Counted from the stretch's first letter, positions 45,901 through 57,859 are shown. The stretch: 64,000 nucleotides of DNA from Pristionchus mayeri (GCA_036245805.1 BTRK01000003.1:43948044-44012043); one strand, 5' to 3'. Notes: generated by a model from the sequence alone, not told the origin. Translations and numbers: made by a program.

Positions 45901-48900
45901 ATATCTACGAGAAGGGGAAGAGAGGCACACAGAACAGCCAAGGTCCGGAGTCTGTGGGTTATCATTCCAAATATCACCCATAAGCACTAACTTGACCTGG
46001 CTGTTTTGCACATTTTCAGTCGTTCATACATTATCAAATTGTAATTTCGTCTGATTTTTGTGCATCTGTTTCGAGGAATTTCTTACATAGTTGGCCCACA
46101 CCTCCTCCTTTAGTCTTTGCCGCATTCATTTCTAGGTTTATCTCGCTGACATTTTTGCAAGGTAATCTATTTGCAATGAGGAAGAGGATGGGAAATGATA
46201 GCCGCGATTTGAGAATGAGACAATTATCAAAGAAGGCCTTGATGGCATCGGAATGGAGAATGAGCAGACATTTTACCACCTACGATTTTCGACCCTCCGT
46301 TTAACTGATATTGGAGTGTCTTGTGCAATAATTTTACCCTTCAAACCGTCCGATACTACTTCTTATCTTCATACCCCGGCTCGAGTAGAACGCTCCCTTT
46401 CACTCTAGTATATAGCCGGGAAGGAGGGTTGGTAGAACAGCCAAGGTCCGGAGTCTGTGGGTTCTCAATCCAAACATGTCTCCAATTAAAATAAAATAAA
46501 TGTAAATATAAAAATGAACCTCCCATAGACCTTCCCTTGACCTGGCTTTTTTGATATTTTTTGCTTTCAGCAATTCTAAATTATATCGCAAAATGGTACA
46601 TTTTCATGAAATATTGTAGAAAATGTCAGAGAAGTTCAAAGGCTTAAGCAAATAGTTTAAGATGTATTTAAGTAAAATAAAACCCAAATTTACCTTACAT
46701 TCTCTGGACCTTTCTATATTTAGCACAATTTTCAAGAATTTAAATGTTAATCTTTTTTAAAATAATAAATTCCAACCTAGATTCAACATTGACACGGCAA
46801 TGGCCATCGCTGTCTCCGGCTTGATCGTCCTTTTATTTGTCTCTTCTGATTTGCTCACAGCACCCATCAGCAGTTCAGTGGGAGTTAAGTTGTCCACTTT
46901 CTCAAAAAGTTAATATACATTGTACTATTTTCGATCAATTGTTTGTCAAGAACTAGTGGGCAACTACGCCTCTTTTAAAGTTCTCTGAATATTTAGAAAA
47001 ATAATCCCATTTGGATGCTGCAAAATGCCTGCAAAAGTATGGTTCTTACGCTTTTTTGCATCCATCCGCATACGAAATCATGAATCTGACCCAGAATCTG
47101 ACCCACGGCTACGGGTTACGGTAGCATTCGGTTACGGTAGTAGTACGTTATTGACGTTTTGTTTCGATCTTCTGATGAAATCATGATTCTGACATAACAT
47201 CTGACCCAACGCCACTTCGGGTTACGGTACGCAGACTGAAAAGTCAACACCTATTTTATGGTCGTTAAAATTTTTCTTCTGGAAATTTCTGGAATCTGTT
47301 TCGTCTGCTGACCTTGTATTCCGGATGGGGACATACTATCAAAATGTCGCTCGAAACGAACGCGCCAGACAAAAACCCTTTCAGTTTATTGTATATGTAG
47401 CAACCAGTGGGCAAATACGCTTCTTTTAAAGTTTGATGTTTCCGGAATATTTAGAAAATAATTCCCTATTTATTCCGGTAAAATCATGGTTCTCACGCCA
47501 CGTCTGTCCCAACGCTAGAATTTCCAAAGAGGCATAATATCGACGTTTTCTATTAATTGACCATCGAGATCATGAACCTGACCCAGAATCTGACACAGCA
47601 CCACGGACTACTGTAGGGTCGTATTATGTTAGAAGAACGATATTGTTGTTTTGCATCCATCCGCAGAGGAAATCATGAATGTGACCCAGCGTCTGACCCA
47701 CGGATACGGGTTACGGTAGCTTACGGTTACTGTATCAATAACGTATTCATGTTTTGCTTCGATCCTCCGATGAAATCATGTGTGTGACACACGATCTGAC
47801 ACAACGCCACATCTGGGTTACTGTACGATCACTCACAGACGAACACCTATTTTTTGGTCGTAAAAATTTTTCTTCTGGAAATTTCTTAAATTTTTTTCGT
47901 GTAATGATCTTGTATTCCGGATGGGGACATACTATTAAAATCCCGTTCGAAACGAACGCGCCAGTCAAAAAAGCTTTCAGTTTATTGTATATGTAGCAAC
48001 AAGACGGAAAAGACGGAAAGGAGGCTGTATTAGTCCATTAAACATTCCCAGCTCGTTCAACACAGCCGGACTCACAAAAAATGGATTCCATTATACGCCC
48101 ACTCTCATGGCTTAGAAGAGTTAGAAATCACTTCAAAGAGTTTCTTTCAAAGTCATCCCTACTAGAGCCAAGTTATGTCACCTGCAGCGGTTTCTCCAGG
48201 TTGTCGCCCACCCGTAGCAGATTGAGGTAGGTTAATAGCGTCTCCGAAGGGCGGCCGGTTCTATGACAATTACAATTAGTTATCCGTGTATTGAGGGTAG
48301 ATCGCTCACCTCAAGCCGAAAGCCCGCCCCCAGTTTCGCTTGCCACGCTAATCAGTTTTCATAGATTGTCTTTATCCTTTCATATATCTAACATGAGAAA
48401 TGGAGGAGTACATCAATGTAGAGAATTCATTAATGTTTTCAATAAACAGTGAAACATACCGCTCGAAATTCTCGATTGAGTGTACGAATGAATTGACAAG
48501 GAGCTTCTCTCCTACCTGAAGAGAAATACGAAAAACTAAAATCAAATGAGCAAAGATCCACTGAATTATACTTTTGTTAAAATTCGGCAAGAATAGAGTG
48601 GAAATGGAAATTAGAAATATCAAAGATCAGACCGGCGTAATCCGTCCATTCAGTCCGAGCTCACGCAGATGCTCAAACGTACTCTCGAACGCCATCTGAG
48701 CACCGTACTCTGATCACAGTATCCTTAGGAAACTACCGTACTTGAGCGTCCCGTCCCGCGAGGATCGCGTCCAGCATCGATTTTACGACCTGCGAAATTG
48801 AATGAAATTCAAAATTTGGATCCACGAATAATGAACTTGCAGAACCTCGCTTGAACATATTCAAAGAATGGTGACATTCAAAAGAGGGCAAAACATTTGA

Positions 48901-49528
48901 ATTCCCACCACCGGCGAGATGTCAATTTTCTTATCGTCCGAGAAATCCTTGAGTAGGCCATCAATGCGAGTCAATGCAGCCTCGACGAGTGATTTCATAC
49001 GGATGTACCTTGAATATTTAGAGTCGAGCCGGTGCCGTATTGCGTCATCCTTTACACCAAATGTTTGAAAAAAGTAAGTCTTACGTGCTTTCATCAAGTC
49101 GAATAACATCTGAGGAGTTGGCCACCTGTAGTGGAATAAGTGCAAAGTTAGTAAAAAGAAAGTAATACGAAAGCGTTTTGTTTACCGGGAGAACAACATC
49201 TATCGAACCTCCCTGCAGCACTAGTTCCTTAGTGCCATCGGGAAGTGTCTGAAATGGGAAAATGGATTTGCAAAGGCAAGGAAGAATAGAAATTTTTATA
49301 AGAATCAGGAAATGTATTTTGTAAACAAACAACATCAAAAGCTACCTGAATCAAGGGTATTAATTCGCTAGGAATCGTGCAATTCTGACGGGGAAAGCAG
49401 TTACAGGCTTCTTTTGCTCTCAAAATGACTGAAAGTGTGAAAGATCAAAGATCAAAAGGAACAGACCATGCGAAATCCAAATATTGTCTGGAAGTACCTG
49501 ACAGAAGCACAACTCTCGCGAGTAGCAT
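42916..49528 (-). CDS. gene B, right copy (B2), secreted protein of unknown family
   Basis: Fifteen exons in 5' to 3' order: 49498-49528, 49346-49428, 49186-49248, 49085-49125, 48909-49008, 48742-48789, 48633-48707, 48460-48515, 48182-48260, 46777-46900, 43803-43910, 43683-43738, 43383-43450, 43028-43151 and 42916-42963. Together they make 1104 nt, 367 aa, with all phases consistent. Residues 1 to about 17 are a signal peptide (MLLARVVLLSVILRA). The only three cysteines follow directly, in ACNCFPRQNC. The rest is soluble-looking with no membrane segment, including RLDESTYIRMKSLVEAALTR and EIEAMLVEVFPTNLLITGF. Exon 6-7 are split by a 34-nt intron, unusually short. I do not recognise the family. 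B1 is a damaged paralogue. Silent differences between the copies in the last exons suggest past selection on the protein. An AATAAA lies at 42904-42909, just past the stop, so the 3' UTR may be very short. Confidence 0.8.
43949..46213. repeat. direct-repeat-flanked composite, right copy
   Basis: Two 472-bp direct repeats, 43949-44420 and 45742-46213, enclose the gene A fragment. Each repeat holds a reverse CAGCCAGGTCAAG element (44066-44218 and 45864-46010). The structure sits in intron 10 of B2. A third, shortened element follows at 46376-46553. Confidence 0.85.
44135..48752. repeat. near-identical island, right copy
   Basis: Reverse-complement partner of 14485-19105. It covers B2 exon 6 (last bases) to exon 10 and most of intron 10. 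Confidence 0.88.
44422..45736 (+). pseudogene. fragment of gene A inside B2 intron 10 (antisense to B2)
   Basis: The 1315-bp copy matches A2 56525-57840 at nearly every base. It contains three exon homologues with their introns and stops at CATAAGAG, in the acidic part of the last exon. It has no start exon or promoter of its own. The B2 pre-mRNA would carry its complement. Confidence 0.92.
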
Positions 49529-49962
49529 AACATGAGCGAACTATGACACGCACTCTACCCAATTATCTGCGCCACTATGGTTATAGCGCCATTCATCCTT
49601 CCCATTCCGCCATCATCCCTTTCGTCTATGCTCTCTTCACTCTTGCATCCCTTTGTTCACTAGAAACAAAACAGATCGATTTTATGAATACTTTTTTGTC
49701 CTCCTTAATTTCGAGAAATGTTATCTGCCCTGTAGAACTAAAAGCTCTGATCAGCATCTATTCTATACGATTTGTACAACGAACCACCCCAGCCAACGTA
49801 AACTAGGGTTCGTAATTCGGATGTTCGTCTCTTCAATCCACACACTCTCTTGCCGGTTGAGCGATGACAGTGCAAACAGTGCAATAGCCGAAGAACTAAC
49901 TGTAAACCATTCGCAGCAGAGGAGCACCGCCATGGATAAACTATCCACTCTTCATTCGAACT
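49529..49962. promoter_or_regulatory. divergent intergenic region of B2/A2
   Basis: This is the 434-bp gap between the divergent start codons of B2 and A2, likely a shared bidirectional promoter. It aligns with 12662-13113 in the left arm. No named motif can be assigned. Confidence 0.5.
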
Positions 49963-52900
49963 ATGAACTGGATCTACCTACCACTACTACTGGCGGTCTT
50001 CGGAAATACCCAGGACCCGATTCCAGTCACTCTCTTTAAGATGCTCCACAAAGAGGCCGAAATTGATTATACAAACTTCAAGGTACGAGAGCATAGGGGG
50101 GGGATATCATTGAACGAGATACATAGAAATAATAGACGGGGGACGGAAAAGGGGAAGAGCAAACTAGCCATTATTATTAAAGTTACCCAACACCGTTGCA
50201 ATTATTTGATTTTGCTCGCTTGTTGTTTCATACTTGCTCATTCCTTTTGTCGTCATTAAGCACGCGCGGTAATTCAAATAAGTCCTTTTAAGTGGAATGT
50301 GAGCCGGTCGAACTCAACCGGGTGGCCGTATCGCAACTCGTACACGCGGCCCACTTCACTCTTCCTTATACATGTTATACCAGAAGTGAGTAAAACACTA
50401 ATTGAAAAAGGAACATAAGTTCCCTGACCTATTATTACATTAGGAGCTGTCACGAACAGAAGCACCGAATACCCGACTCGAATTTAGAATTCGAGACTTG
50501 TGTAGTAGAATAGGCCCCGGTTGGTATCGCGAATATTTCATTACAAATTTGTAAGCAATTTATTACGACCAGTCTTTCTATGTGTGCGTGGAAATAATCC
50601 TCGCCGAATAATCGTGATATCGTTTATAGAAGAGCTGGATATCTGACCCATTACTTGCTTGGATTCAAAAATAAAATTTTTAAAACAAATCTTTGTTTCC
50701 AAAAATCAATCTTTCCAGGGCTGCAAATGGTACAGCGAACGAGTGAGTTTTCGATTTATTGATCGATCTCAATTTCGATTTATTGATCGATGATGATTAA
50801 ATTGTATAGATATTTGCAACTAGTAAACACGTTTGATATCGGTATAGGCGACTTTTGTACTGATCTTTAGACACAAAGTCCGATGAGAACTATGACGTCA
50901 AGCTGCCCTTGAAGTATCAAAGGCGGCATGACGTCACAGTCCTCATCTGATCTAGTGTCATTTCGTATCGTTGTTCTTCGTTGCAGATGAGCCTGATTAA
51001 TCCGAATTGTAAGCCCGTCGATTGTCCTTCTCCCCAAGTCGGGATGTTCATAGGGAGAACGGCGCAGCCAACGTTTACTCGCAAGAAAAGATGGTAGGTC
51101 TAATTCCAAGCCTAATTTTTTAAAAAATAGTCAAGCTAAAGTAATTTCTGCTATTCTGATATGCTTTAGAATCATCAGCCAAATCATCACCCGTTTAATC
51201 TGTCAGAAGTGTGCGAGAAAAGTTAAAAATTGTTTCTCTTTCACGATTAATAAAATAATAAATAAATCGAATAAAGCTCGGTATTTTGTGAGGTAACAGT
51301 TTTTACGCACCTCAGAAGTACGCGAACTTTTTACGCAACTTTTTTTCGCACATTTCTGACAGATTAAACGGGTCGAATGTCGCACAAAAAAGAGGGAGAG
51401 AGAGATATTATTTTAGGGAGCTGGCGTGCAAGCCTCACCGCGACAACGCTTTTGTGACGGCCCGGCTTTGCTGCGACCCGGATGTCTTCATTGATGAACC
51501 AAAAATGGTGATTTTTTCGAATTTTTTGAAAAAAATTGGTCACTCGGGACATCGCTGTAATATTAAGCCTATTTTTTCAGGGATTTTTACACCAGCGGGA
51601 GGATTGGGACAAAGCACAGTGCCTTTGGTCTGGACCTCCGAATGTGCACTGCTTCAACGACATCAGGAGATGTCCACAGACAAGTAAACAAGCCTAAACA
51701 TATTAATTACTTAATTAATTAAATTTAATAATTTTTCTTGAGAATGGAGTCATGAACTCTAAACCTAAGCCTAGCCTCAGACCCCCTTCCACCCCCACCT
51801 AAATAGCGACAGCGCTGTCGCCAATCCCAAATGAACAATGGTATTATTAGAAGAGGGCATGCCATCAATCAATCAATCAATCAGCACAGGCATGGTAGAG
51901 CAGTTTTTAATTTCTCAGTTGAACACTGATTTTGAGCACCCCACCAAACTTTCCCAGTTTGTAGAGCTTGAAATTCTGCACATACTACATTTTCCCTCGA
52001 TTTTATCTCTGTGGTCGTGGCACATTCCCAAGCCGGCAAAAACCTCATAACGGGCTGCATGGTTCACCTGCAGTGGAACTGAGTTCTCCAAGTCGCAAGT
52101 TCGAACCCCAGCCATAGCAGACAAGTGTTTTGCCATCCATTTTGTTCATTCACGTGATCTATAATACTTTCAGAAGTGCTTTCCCGATGTTATCACATGG
52201 CAAAAAACTTGTCTGCTATGGCTGGGGTTCGAACTTGCGACTTGGAGAACGCAGTTCCAATGCAGGTGAACCGTGCAGCCCGTAATGAGGTTTTCGCCGG
52301 CTTGGGAATGTGCCAAGACCACAGAGATAAAATCGAGGAAAAATTTGTTATGTGCAGTATTTCAAGCTCTACAAACTGGGAAAGTTTGGTGGTGTTCAAC
52401 TGAGAAAATAAAAACTGATCTACCACTTTTATCTTTCCATCTTTCCCTCGTCGCGAGCGGTCGGTTGAGCGCGCGCTCCGGCGAGTGAGAGGGAAAGAGG
52501 GGGCGACAGTCCAGGCAACGGGACGGCCCTTGCTAGTACCTGCTAGTACCTGCTACCATCTGTTGCTACTCACAACGTGTTCGTCTCTCGCTACTCGGTT
52601 GCTCGGTCTTGGTTGTGGTGCAGAGTCGATTTTGGAGTCGTGAGTGTCTTTAAGACTCGTTTCGTGTGTATCTCGCGTGAAGTGGAAAGTAGAGACCAGA
52701 GTACAGTTGTGAGGGAGGATACCCAGAGCACAGCATTCTGACTCGACAGAAAAGGGAGCTGAGTCGAACTGCAATCAGTATACTTGAAATTCTTCTGAAA
52801 CATAAAATCTCCCTCCGTGAATCGACCTCTCGGTGAACGGAACTGACCAGGCTGATTTGTGTTTCACTCCAACTATGAGACACAAAAGTGCTCAGAGTGT

Positions 52901-55900
52901 TCAAATTGGCGGCATTGTTTTTATGTTTCAGAGGATTCTCAAATAACGAAGAGCTTTCAAACATCCTATTTGTAGTTTGGGTTTTCGCGGGAAAATTCAA
53001 AATATTAATCCCTTTGTCTACCCTTATCTGGAGAGAACAATGGGGGTCAGAACGCTGTGAGAGCCGAGGGGGGCAAGTTAAGTGGAAGGAAAGGAGAACC
53101 CAGAGCCGAGGGGGGCGAGTTGAGTGGAAGGAAAGGAGAACCCAGAGCCGAGGGGGGCGAGTTGAGTGGAAGGAAAGGAGAACCTAGAGCCGAGGGGGCG
53201 AGTTGAGTGGAAGGAAAGGAGACCCAGAGCCGAGGGGGGCGAATTGAGTGGAAGGAAAAGAGACCCAGAGCCGAGGGGGGCGAGTTGAGTGGAAGAGATA
53301 AGAAGTTGAAGATAGAAGGAAGAGGTTACTGTACCTGGTGTAAAGTTGCGTGGGACAAGCGAGTATGAGACTGTACAGAAGGGAATGCACTCGGTTTGGC
53401 ACTCTGAACGTTGGGACATTGTCTGGGAGGATGATGGAGGTTGTGGACATGATGATGAGAAGAAGGATGGATGTGTTGTGCGTACAGGAGATAAGATGGA
53501 AAGGAGATGAATCGAGATGGGTGAAAGGATATCAGATCGTATGCTCAGAAGGAGATGGACTGAAGAATGGCGTAGCAGTCATATTATCACCCCGATTCAG
53601 TGGTTGCTTTATAGAAGTTGAAAGAATAAGCTCAAGATTGATGAAAGTGCGCCTCGATGTTGGGGGAGAGATTATATCCGTAATATCTGCATATGCACCA
53701 CAGTCTGGATTAGATAGAAGGCTGAAGGATGAATTTTATGTAAAGGAGGGAGAGTTGATGGAATCGATGAAGGAAGAGGATACGGTATTTCTGGCTGGAG
53801 ATTGAAACGGACATGTGGGTCGAGAACCGGAAATATTTGGTGATGACGGTGTTCATGGTGGAAATGGCTTCGGTAGACTGAATTTGGATGGGTTGAGATT
53901 GCTTGAGTTCGCGCAGAGACATCAGCTGGCTGTGATGAACACCATGTTTGTGATGCGAGATAGCCATCTTGCGACGTACTATTCGGGAGGAGTTCGGACC
54001 CAGATTGACTATTTCTTAACGAGAAATGAGGAGAGATGGAGAGTGAAAGATGTGAAGGTGTTACCATCCGAAGAGGTTGCTCCCCAACATAAGCCCGTGG
54101 TGTGCGATGTGAGATTACGAGGAGAGAAACCAGGAAAGGAAAGAGGGTTTGAGAAGCGTGAACCGAAGGTCAAATGGTGGAAGTTGAAGGATCGAGACGT
54201 GGTACATGAGTTTGAAAGAAGGATAGTCGAAAGTGTGGCTTTAGGGATAGATCCATTGATTGAAGAGTTGAGTGTGGATGAGATATGGACGGAGACGAAA
54301 GATCGAGTTTTGAAATGCGCGAAAGAAGTACTGGGAGTCACGAAAGTACGGAGAAGGAAGGACCAAGATTCGTGGTTTTGGACTGATGAAAGTGTACGTA
54401 CAGCAACGAAGGAGAAGCGCGCCGCATTTCGAGAATGGTTCAGATTGAAGACGGATGCGTCGAAGAGAAAATATGTGGGCAAGAAGATTGAATGTAGAAG
54501 GATTATCCATGAGGCTAAGACGAGAGCGTATGACGAATTGTATGAAAGACTTGATGGACCGGATGGAGAACGGGCTGTTTATAGATTGGCTAAGAATCGA
54601 AATGAGATGAAGAAAGACATGAAAGAAGTTAAATCAGTGTATGATAGGTGTGGACGAGTGTTGAGAGGTGGGAAAGCAGTGAAAGAAAGATGGCAAGAGT
54701 ACTTTGAAGAGTTACTAAATGTCGAGAAAGATCAGACATTACTGAGAGAAGGAGAAGTAAATGATCAACCGATTCAGGACTGGAGTTTGGAGGAAGTAAG
54801 GTGGGCACTAGGAAAGTGTCCTTGGAGAAAGGCGTATGGTCCAGATATGATACCCGTTGACGCGTGGAAAGGTACAAGAGAGTATGGAGTATGGTGGCTT
54901 GCGCGATTGTTCAACAGGATACTCAAGGATATGCGTATGCCTGAGGATTGGCGGAAGAGTGAAATCGTAACATTGTTTAAAGGGAAAGGAGATATACGTG
55001 ACCGTGGGAATTATAGAGGAATCAAACTGATATCGCATACCATGAAAATTTACGAGCGATGCCTTGATCGAAGATTAAGAGAGATCATAGTATTGAACCC
55101 ATCCCAATTCGGCTTTGTGCGCGGATCGGCAATCTCAGATCCTTCATTTATCATAAGTCAGATTGTGGAAAGACATGTAGAGTTTCACCAAGGAGTATGT
55201 GCGGCCTTTCTAGATTTAGAAAAGGCATACGATCGGACTCCGCGGAGACAGATTTGGAGGAGCTTGAGAGACAAAGGAGTACCTGAGAAATACATCGAGG
55301 TGATTCAAGAAATGTATAATGGAGCAATAGCGCGAATAAGGACTCCATTTGGACCTACTTCAGATATTACAATAAAAGTGGGAGTCCATCAAGGGATTGC
55401 GCTGAGTCCGTTACTATTCATTACCGTACTTGACTCAGTACTGGGTAGCACAATGGAAAGAGCACCGAATTGTCTTGTGTATGATGATTTATGCATCATA
55501 GACACGGATGTATCGAGACTTGAAACGAAAGTGCAAGAAGTACAGAGAAAGCTGAGAGCAGGCGGGCTCACTCTGAATACTCGCAAGACAGAATTCATGA
55601 TGATCGGTGGTGGACAGAGGACAATGAGTGATATAGAGGGTGAATCCATAAAACAGGTGAAAGAGTTCAGGTATTTGGGATCAATGGTGCACGAAGGAGG
55701 AGGATCGGAGAGGGATGTGAGTAGTCGGATAAGATGTGGTTGGGCCAAATTTAATGCCTGTGCTGGAATCCTTCACGATAAGAGAGTGAGATTGAGGTTG
55801 AAGGGAAAGGTATATCGATCGATTATTCGCCCAGCGTTGATGTATGGCAGTGAACATTGGGCGCTTACCGAGAAGTTGGAAGAAAAGCTAAGTGTGGCAG

Positions 55901-57859
55901 AGTTGAAAATGGCACGGTGGATAATCGGAGTGCGCTTGCGAGACAAAGTGAGGAATGATAAGATTCGAAGCACACTCGGTATAGCCCCAATTGTGGACAA
56001 GATAAGGGAGAAGAGGATCAGCTGGTACGGACATATTAAGAGAAGGGAGCCCGATCATCCATGCAGAGAGATCCTCCGATATACACCACCAGGCAAGAGA
56101 CCAACGGGACGTCCCAAAATGAGTTGGTTGAAAGTGATAAAGAAAGACTTCGCGATAAAGAAATTAACCGAGCGGCACTCATTGAATCGAGAGCTGTGGA
56201 AGGAGAGGATCGCACATCCAGACCCCGCTTAGCGAGGAGAGAACAAGCCAATCAGCTTCATCAAGAAAACATTGATAACACCTTTTTCGTTTTAATTGTA
56301 TTTTTGTATGTAGCCCCTGATTGTATTTGTTCGTCCTGGATAAATTGATGTGATGTGATGTGATTATTGAAAACACCAGTAACCAATGACCTACGTCTCA
56401 AGTTTGCAGCAGCCTGCTGCGGCTGCAAGATGCAATGGGGTCAAACCGTATGAAGAATGGCTTCTAGTCCCCATACCCATACTAACAAACGTTTAAAATT
56501 AATTATTTGCATTTTCAATGTCAACTCGTTGTCCCGATTCTCTCGTGAGAGGCTTGATATGTTAATTAGTTAATTAAATGTAATTAATTAATTAATTAAA
56601 TGTAATAATATTTCTTGAGAATGGCGTCACGAGGTCGCGCGTATGAGGGGTGCATCGACACAGGATGAAAATAACCGCACCATTCCCACGTTGTTCGTCA
56701 ATTTCACAATTCTTCTTTTTTTACTACAATAATCTGACATTTTTACTCGAATTTGTCATAATTCTGGAATATTTTCAGCAGCCGTCTCTGTTTTTTTCCA
56801 GCCAGTCGTTACATGTTTTTCGAACAGTTTTTAACCAGTTAGAGTTGACGGAACTTAGGCTAATCACTGTTTAACCAGTTGCCTGGAAGGAACCAGAGGT
56901 ACTAGATGAAGATCATAGTACAGTGAGAGAGCGTAAAAACTAGTAGTGCCCACTAACTTCCCTCCACTTAGCTCGACGGCAACTGACAATTGAAAAGCTT
57001 AAGAGTTCTAACACTATAAAAACAATTTCTAATTCAAAAACGTTTCAGTGCTTGCTCCCAAGGTCAGCGCATTTTCTGCTGCAAGGATTCCGCCTTTAAG
57101 ACCTTCCATCTGGTCGATTCCTTCATCCGAACGGAGTTGAACTACCTCTTTCCGGTAAAGTTCCATTCTATTTTGTATCATCTTTCATGATTATGATGTA
57201 GGCTAAGTTATGCCATGTTCACATATTTTTGAATATAGCTAGAGAAAGGATGCCTCTTGTCGATGAATCGGTATAAACGTTTCCCTGTAGGATCTCTGCG
57301 GGATGACTACTGAGAAAGTCATTAATTCGTTGGGATCACAGTGGAACTTCCCAGTTACCTTGGAGGGATCCCACTGAGAACTTTCTATAAAAGTAGAAAG
57401 TGCGAAGGTTGACGAGGCTGAGACCCCAAACTCTTGCTTGCAACTTGAGTGTGTTTTCCAAGCCTAAGTGATGGGAAACAAGGTGATATTAGACTTTAAC
57501 ATGTTTCATAATTTATAAGACAATCCGGTCGGATGAATGCTTATTATTAGGTTAATAGCCAAATGAGATTAAAACATGAAATAATGGCTACCTGAATTTC
57601 AAACTTTTCTTTTCAGCTTCTCCTCCGCAAGCGAGTAACGAATCAATACGAGGGGCAAATGATCAAGTTGGTCTTTGCTCCTGGAGCTACTCGACCTAGG
57701 CCAACGACAGCGACGACCTCTGAAGCAACGATGACGGAGAATCAGAAGGCGGCGGATGGAGAGAAACCCTTGGAGGAGAAGGAGGGGGAAGAGAAGAAGG
57801 AAGAAGAGGGAAGTGAGACTGAAGGAGGAACACATAAGAGTGAGGAGACGAAAGAATGA
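49963..57859 (+). CDS. gene A, right copy (A2), secreted Cys-rich protein of unknown family
   Basis: Nine exons: 49963-50082, 50293-50385, 50719-50742, 50987-51093, 51417-51507, 51581-51683, 56620-56692 (3' end uncertain by 3 nt), 57049-57154 and 57617-57859. They make 960 nt, 319 aa. The signal peptide is MNWIYLPLLLAVFGNTQ. There are sequons NVS and NST near residues 42 and 47. Cysteine-rich blocks include NPNCKPVDC, ARLCCDPDVFIDEP, QCLWSGPPNVHC and RIFCCKDSAF, then a basic-acidic Lys/Glu tail. The family is not recognised. Intron 6 (51684-56619) is swollen by a LINE and a foldback. The model ends at the TGA at 57857. In A1 the tail runs about 140 codons further, and A2's sequence stays in frame past the TGA, so A2 is probably truncated (see 57860-58231). 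Genes A and B sit head to head in both arms, which hints at joint expression. Confidence 0.78.
50870..50959. repeat. foldback of the GAGAACTATGACGTCA family
   Basis: GACACAAAGTCCGATGAGAA pairs with CCTCATCTGATCTAGTGTC. TGACGTCA-type cores sit in both arms. It lies in A2 intron 3, at a position where A1 does not have a copy. Confidence 0.8.
51189..51373. mobile_element. 185-bp MITE with GTTTAATCTGTCAG ends
   Basis: The ends ACCCGTTTAATCTGTCAGAA and its complement are inverted repeats. The same termini bound the 1.08-kb palindrome at 11210-12291. It is inserted in A2 intron 4. The interior is AT-rich and noncoding. Confidence 0.85.
51888..52432. repeat. inverted pair of a tRNA-like SINE
   Basis: Two copies of about 245 bp face each other (about 51893-52142 and 52176-52430). 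Each contains GGTTCACCTGCA and, about 40 bp on, AGTTCGAACCCCAGCC, resembling the A and B boxes of RNA polymerase III promoters. The mirrored open frames here are byproducts. The tRNA origin is an inference from the boxes alone. Confidence 0.55.
53060..53292. repeat. 43-bp minisatellite in LINE 5' region
   Basis: Six units of about 43 bp read GAGCCGAGGGGGGCGAGTTG then AGTGGAAGGAAAGGAGA. Tandem units upstream of the ORF recall the promoter monomers of some LINEs, but promoter function is only a guess. Confidence 0.9.
53365..56232 (+). pseudogene. LINE endonuclease-reverse transcriptase with one stop
   Basis: A single frame from ATG 53365 to the stop at 56230-56232 is interrupted only by TGA at 53803-53805, where the endonuclease motif GDxNGH loses its middle residue (LAGD, stop, NGHVG). 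Endonuclease signs are TLNVGTLSGR, CVQEIRWKG, ISAYAPQSG and IDYFLTRNEE. RT signs are IVTLFKGKGDIRDRGNYRGI, AAFLDLEKAYDRTPR and VHQGIALSPLLF. The catalytic box reads CLVYDDLCII where the family usually has FADD or YADD, as if one Ala codon were missing. A C-terminal KRISWYGHIKRR region is kept. The copy is nearly intact and so probably young. Confidence 0.9.

Larger units (their letters stand above)
52433..56365 (+). mobile_element. RTE-type LINE inserted in A2 intron 6
   Basis: A near full-length non-LTR retrotransposon: GC-rich 5' part, a minisatellite at 53060-53292, one ORF with endonuclease and reverse transcriptase, and a 3' end of TGATG-type tandem units (56345-56363) typical of RTE elements. 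It lies in the same orientation as A2. The exact 5' end is uncertain. I placed it after the foldback. Confidence 0.85.

Noticed and set aside
51915..52403. Two similar frames containing SAMAGVRTCDLEN
   Set aside because: They lie on the inverted SINE-like repeat and contain its pol III-like boxes; repeat-derived, not genes.
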